NCBI GenBank assembly: GCA_022266195.1
Contig: WHVY01000008.1
Location: forward strand, 2,851,501-2,915,500
Reading direction: 5' to 3'
From: Tetranychus cinnabarinus
Lineage: Eukaryota > Arthropoda > Arachnida > Trombidiformes > Tetranychidae
DNA length: 64,000 bases
Shown here: positions 60,917 to 64,000 of the stretch, one piece after another
How positions within the stretch are numbered: the first letter of the stretch is position 1
How the letters are laid out: every line of letters starts with the position of its first letter
The notes under the pieces: model-generated
What the model was told of the DNA's origin: nothing
Seen by the model: only the letters and a program-made list of their open reading frames with translations
Database searches by the model: none
Translations under genes and position numbers: made by a program

Positions 60917-63551
60917 ATGCGAAGGTAAGCCTTTTATCAATCATATTTCTGTCAGCGTGAACAGTTCTATGTATTTACTAACACAAAAGCGTTATTGTGT
61001 TTGATTCATTCAGATCATCAGAATCTCGTCGTGTACCAGTTCGTCCACCTAAAAGATGGTCAACCGTTAGGCAAAGACCATTCTATCAATTATGTACATC
61101 TTCATCAGATTCCGTCGAGGAAAGTTCATCAGACGAGGAACAAGAACAAGAAAGTGAAACAGATCATCAAATTCAAGATGATGGACAGTTGCAAGATGCT
61201 CAACCCAATAACAATTTAGACGATAATTTGATTCATGAAAGCTCGACAATTGAAAATGATTCTGAGGATGAAGATGATGAGGCATCCAATTCTGACCCAG
61301 TTTTTCAAGGTTCTAGGTGTAGTATTGATAACTATTTAACACTTCTTGTTTCATTTATTACAAAATATTCACTTTCTCAAAGTGCTATTGATGATTTGCT
61401 ACGATTGATTGCGATACTTTTACCTTCAGATCATATATTACCAGAAACTTATTACCATTTTAACAAGCATATTGACAAACTTTTACCAAAGTTTATGAAA
61501 GTTTTAATATGCAATTCCTGTAAGGAAGCAAGATCGAGTACAGTAAGGAATTGTCAATCTTGTAATGATTACCAAAACTTTTCAGAATCGCGCGATAGTT
61601 CATTGCATTTATTTGGTATTAAAAAGCAAATTAAGCGAGTCTTGAGAAAAAATCAATCACAAATGCTAATGAATGATGAAGACATGATTTTTAAGCAAGA
61701 TTTAGGTTTAATGTCAGATTTTTATGGATCTCAGTTTTATAATGAAGTTGTTCAGTCAGTTTCAAGTGAAAATGTAAAATTATTAACTCTCACTTTGAGT
61801 ACTGATGGAGCTCCAATAACAACTGACGGGAAAACTTCGATATGGCCTGTTTATGCAATAATTAATGAATTAGTTGTTCCAAATAGGTTTTTCAATGAAA
61901 ATGTTATACTTTTCTCAATTCATACTGGACAAAAAAAACCTAATTTAGATTTTCTAATGAAAAATTCAGTTTATAACAGATTGAATGAGTTTACTTGCTT
62001 CGAAATGCATTTAGGTTCAAACTTAGTAAAAGTTAAAATGCAAATCACATCAATTGTATCAGATTTAATAGCAAAAGCTGAAATAATGAATATAAAACAA
62101 TTTAATGGTGAGTTCGGTTGTCCTTATTGTCTTCATCCTGGTCAGATTTCAAGCAACAAGAGAGTTTATCCTTATGATATTTATGAATCAAAAACACATC
62201 AATTTTACTTACAAGAAATTTCAAGAACTGAAAACACGAATCAAATGTCACCATTTGGAATCAAAGGTCCATCTGAATCCATAAAACATGTAAAATATCC
62301 AAATGCATTACCAATTGGCTATATGCATTGCTTATTAGAAGGAGTAATGAAATTGACTTTGAATTTACAACAAATTTCTAATCGATCTGCTCGTGTAATT
62401 ATAAATTCAAATTTGAAGAAGATTTCATTCCCTCATGATGTTGGTCGAAAAATCACTGATATTGATTCTGCATCGACTTGGAAAGCAACTCAATATCAAT
62501 TATTGTTGCATCTTCTACCAATTTTCAAAGATACTTGCAGAACGAATGAAACAACTGAATTTTTTTACGTGTTGAATCTGCTTTTCATAATTATAAGAAC
62601 AATGATTGAAAGAGAAATCAAATCAGAAAATTTGGAATTGCTCAGAGAAATGGTTCAATGCTTCGCGATCGTTTCAGCAACAATTTACAAAGGAAAAGAA
62701 ACTTTGAATTTTCACCTTTTAACCAATCATCTTTTTGATCAAGTCAAAATAATGGGACCTTTATGGGCTCAAAGTGAATTTGTCTTTGAAGCTTACAACA
62801 AATTTCTGAAAGAAAATGTTTCAGGAACTCGATGTCAAGGTAATATGCATAGAAGCTCATGCTATATTAATTAAATAATAACCTAACGCTTGGTCATAAT
62901 TCACTAGGTAATACAATCACAGATGCATTTTTGCGTTACTGCTTGTTGCTCAGTTCAAAAGATCAAGTGAACGATGGTTGTGAAAATCTAATCAAACGTC
63001 ATTGGAAAAGAGTCGGACAATATAACAGAGTTACAATCGGAAATTCAATTGTATTGAAACCCTCAACAATTTTGAATGGTAATGATCTGGAGTCATTAAG
63101 AGCTTTAAATAGTAATTTACCTCCTGATACTTTGAAATGGCAAAGAGTGATAATAAGAGATCGAATGTACCACTCAGAATCTTATACAAACAAAAAAAGT
63201 TCAAATAGTTCAACAGTCAGTTTTTTACTTGGATTTGAAACTGGTTTTGGTAAAATTTTACAATTCATTTCCTTCAATGATAAAGTATATGCTTATGTTA
63301 AAAAATATACCGAATTGTCAGGTAAATTACTATATCGTGGACTAAATCAATCATCTAATGAACAAATACGAGTATTCATAAATAATGATACTCTCAATAA
63401 CTTTTATGTTCCAGTAAGATGTTCAAATGAAAAACTTTTAATCGATATTGAAAATATTTGTGACAAGTTTATTGAAATTTATAATTCAGACTTTGAAATA
63501 GATGGACTTTTTTATTTATCTAAATGGGATTTAATAATGAAAAATAAATGA
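60917..63551 (+). CDS. CACTA/EnSpm (Tnp2-like) transposase-like protein
   Basis: Probable DNA-transposon enzyme. Exons 60917-60924 (ATG CGA AG), 61014-62839 and 62908-63551 join in phase to 825 residues; the tiny first coding exon supplies a proper ATG. In order: a basic N-terminus (SRRVPVRPPKRW); a Ser/Glu/Asp-rich region (about 30-100); a helical segment; a likely four-cysteine zinc site (CNSC, CQSC, about 169-186); a core with LTLSTDGAPITT (about 262), SIWPVYAIINELV, FGCPYC (about 370) and YMHCLLEGVMK (about 439); and a C-terminal domain of about 300 residues. The order of a DG-containing strand, WP-x-xxI, CxxC and MHxxxxGVMK is characteristic of Tnp2-like transposases of EnSpm elements in animals. 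No frameshift or stop interrupts it. Catalytic residues cannot be assigned by eye; host domestication is possible. Confidence 0.72.
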
Positions 63552-63553
63552 AG

Positions 63554-63635
63554 TATAATTGCGATTGAAGCTCAAAACAATGTATAAATAATCATAAGAA
63601 TTGTACAATAGACGCTCATTGTAATATTCAAATAA
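63554..63635 (+). repeat. Subterminal direct repeat, copy 1
   Basis: About 82 bases starting three bases after the transposase stop codon, repeated at 63697-63778. Shared blocks include TATAATTGCGATTGAAGCTC and TACAATAGACGCTCATTGTA. The last block can itself fold (TACAAT/ATTGTA). Repeats of this sort are common near the ends of EnSpm elements. Confidence 0.85.
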
Positions 63636-63696
63636 CGCCAAACATTTCATTGAATTATTTTGAATATAGCTTGAACAAGCTGCGCTTTAATCATTT

Positions 63697-63778
63697 TATA
63701 ATTGCAATTGAAGCTCAGCACAATTTATAAAAGTCATAAGAATAGTACAATAGACGCTCATTGTAATATTCAAATTAA
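63697..63778 (+). repeat. Subterminal direct repeat, copy 2
   Basis: Second copy at a 143-base period, differing from copy 1 by a handful of substitutions and a few small indels. The 61 bases between copies contain the small palindrome AGCTTGAACAAGCT. Confidence 0.85.
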
Positions 63779-63875
63779 CCGGTTTTAGAGATAAATTTAT
63801 ATTCGACCCCTAGCAGTTGCTTAGCTAGAAAGCCAGTGTAAACAAACAAACAAATCAACTAACGAGTTAGTTAAC

Positions 63876-63938
63876 TTTTTATCTATTTTGTTCAAGTTTT
63901 TATCTATTGTGATTAAGTTTTATCTATTTTTATTAATT
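63876..63938 (+). repeat. Three 21-bp tandem repeats
   Basis: Units TTTTTATCTATTTTGTTCAAG, TTTTTATCTATTGTGATTAAG and a diverged TTTTATCTATTTTTATTAAT follow one another. They lie about 325 bases beyond the transposase stop and could be further subterminal repeats or host DNA. Confidence 0.8.
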
Positions 63939-64000
63939 TTTCATTCTATTCATCTAAATATTACCTGAATATTTCTCGACAAATATCATTCAAGTGATAA
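63939..64000. other. AT-rich right edge of the window
   Basis: AT-rich sequence. No terminal inverted repeat matching anything left of 59.2 kb was found before the window ends. Confidence 0.4.

Overview
The window is AT-rich nuclear DNA from an arthropod. Introns are mostly short with GT-AG borders, and protein-coding genes lie on both strands. The gawky/GW182 core reads closest to arthropod versions. A two-pore channel is present, a family lost from Drosophila and many insects. Together with the compact introns this makes a chelicerate, perhaps a mite, my best guess; that is inference. Exon models below were built by hand from splice consensus, phase agreement and family knowledge. No search was run.

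Left part (1-27.3 kb): gawky/GW182 (minus, 9 coding exons), a two-pore channel (minus, 4 exons), a BAR-RhoGAP of the RICH/nadrin family (minus, 6 exons), an unrecognised 205-residue gene (plus, 4 exons), cytosolic aspartyl-tRNA synthetase (minus, 3 exons) and a secreted leucine-rich-repeat protein (minus, 2 exons). A 3.8 kb gap between gawky and the channel holds only weak signals: a degenerate duplication and a TTCTGGAA/TATAAAAG cluster.

Middle part (28-37.9 kb): a block of about 7 kb built from a repeat with a unit near 670 bp. Four tandem plus-strand units are flanked by inverted copies, and a further copy is split by an 834-bp fold-back element with a TA target duplication. Next to it sits a two-exon gene for a small secreted orphan protein. 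A diverged solitary copy lies near 50.2-50.7 kb.

Right part (37.9-64 kb): gephyrin/cinnamon (plus, 6 exons; molybdenum cofactor synthesis), then 17 kb with no confident gene, only microsatellites and some possible micro-exons. From 59.2 kb onward there are two intact divergent genes. The plus one resembles a CACTA/EnSpm (Tnp2-like) transposase; the minus one is a lysine/serine-rich, possibly BEN-like protein. They share a 175-bp promoter region with a 54-bp palindrome 61 bp away from one start, and long direct repeats follow the transposase. This looks like a two-gene DNA transposon whose termini I could not locate.

The conserved genes belong to separate pathways: miRNA silencing, endolysosomal ion flux, Rho signalling, translation and cofactor synthesis. 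I see no operon-like logic. The most interesting points are the GW182 that appears to end before its RRM, the divergent transposon pair and its palindrome, and the inverted/tandem repeat block.
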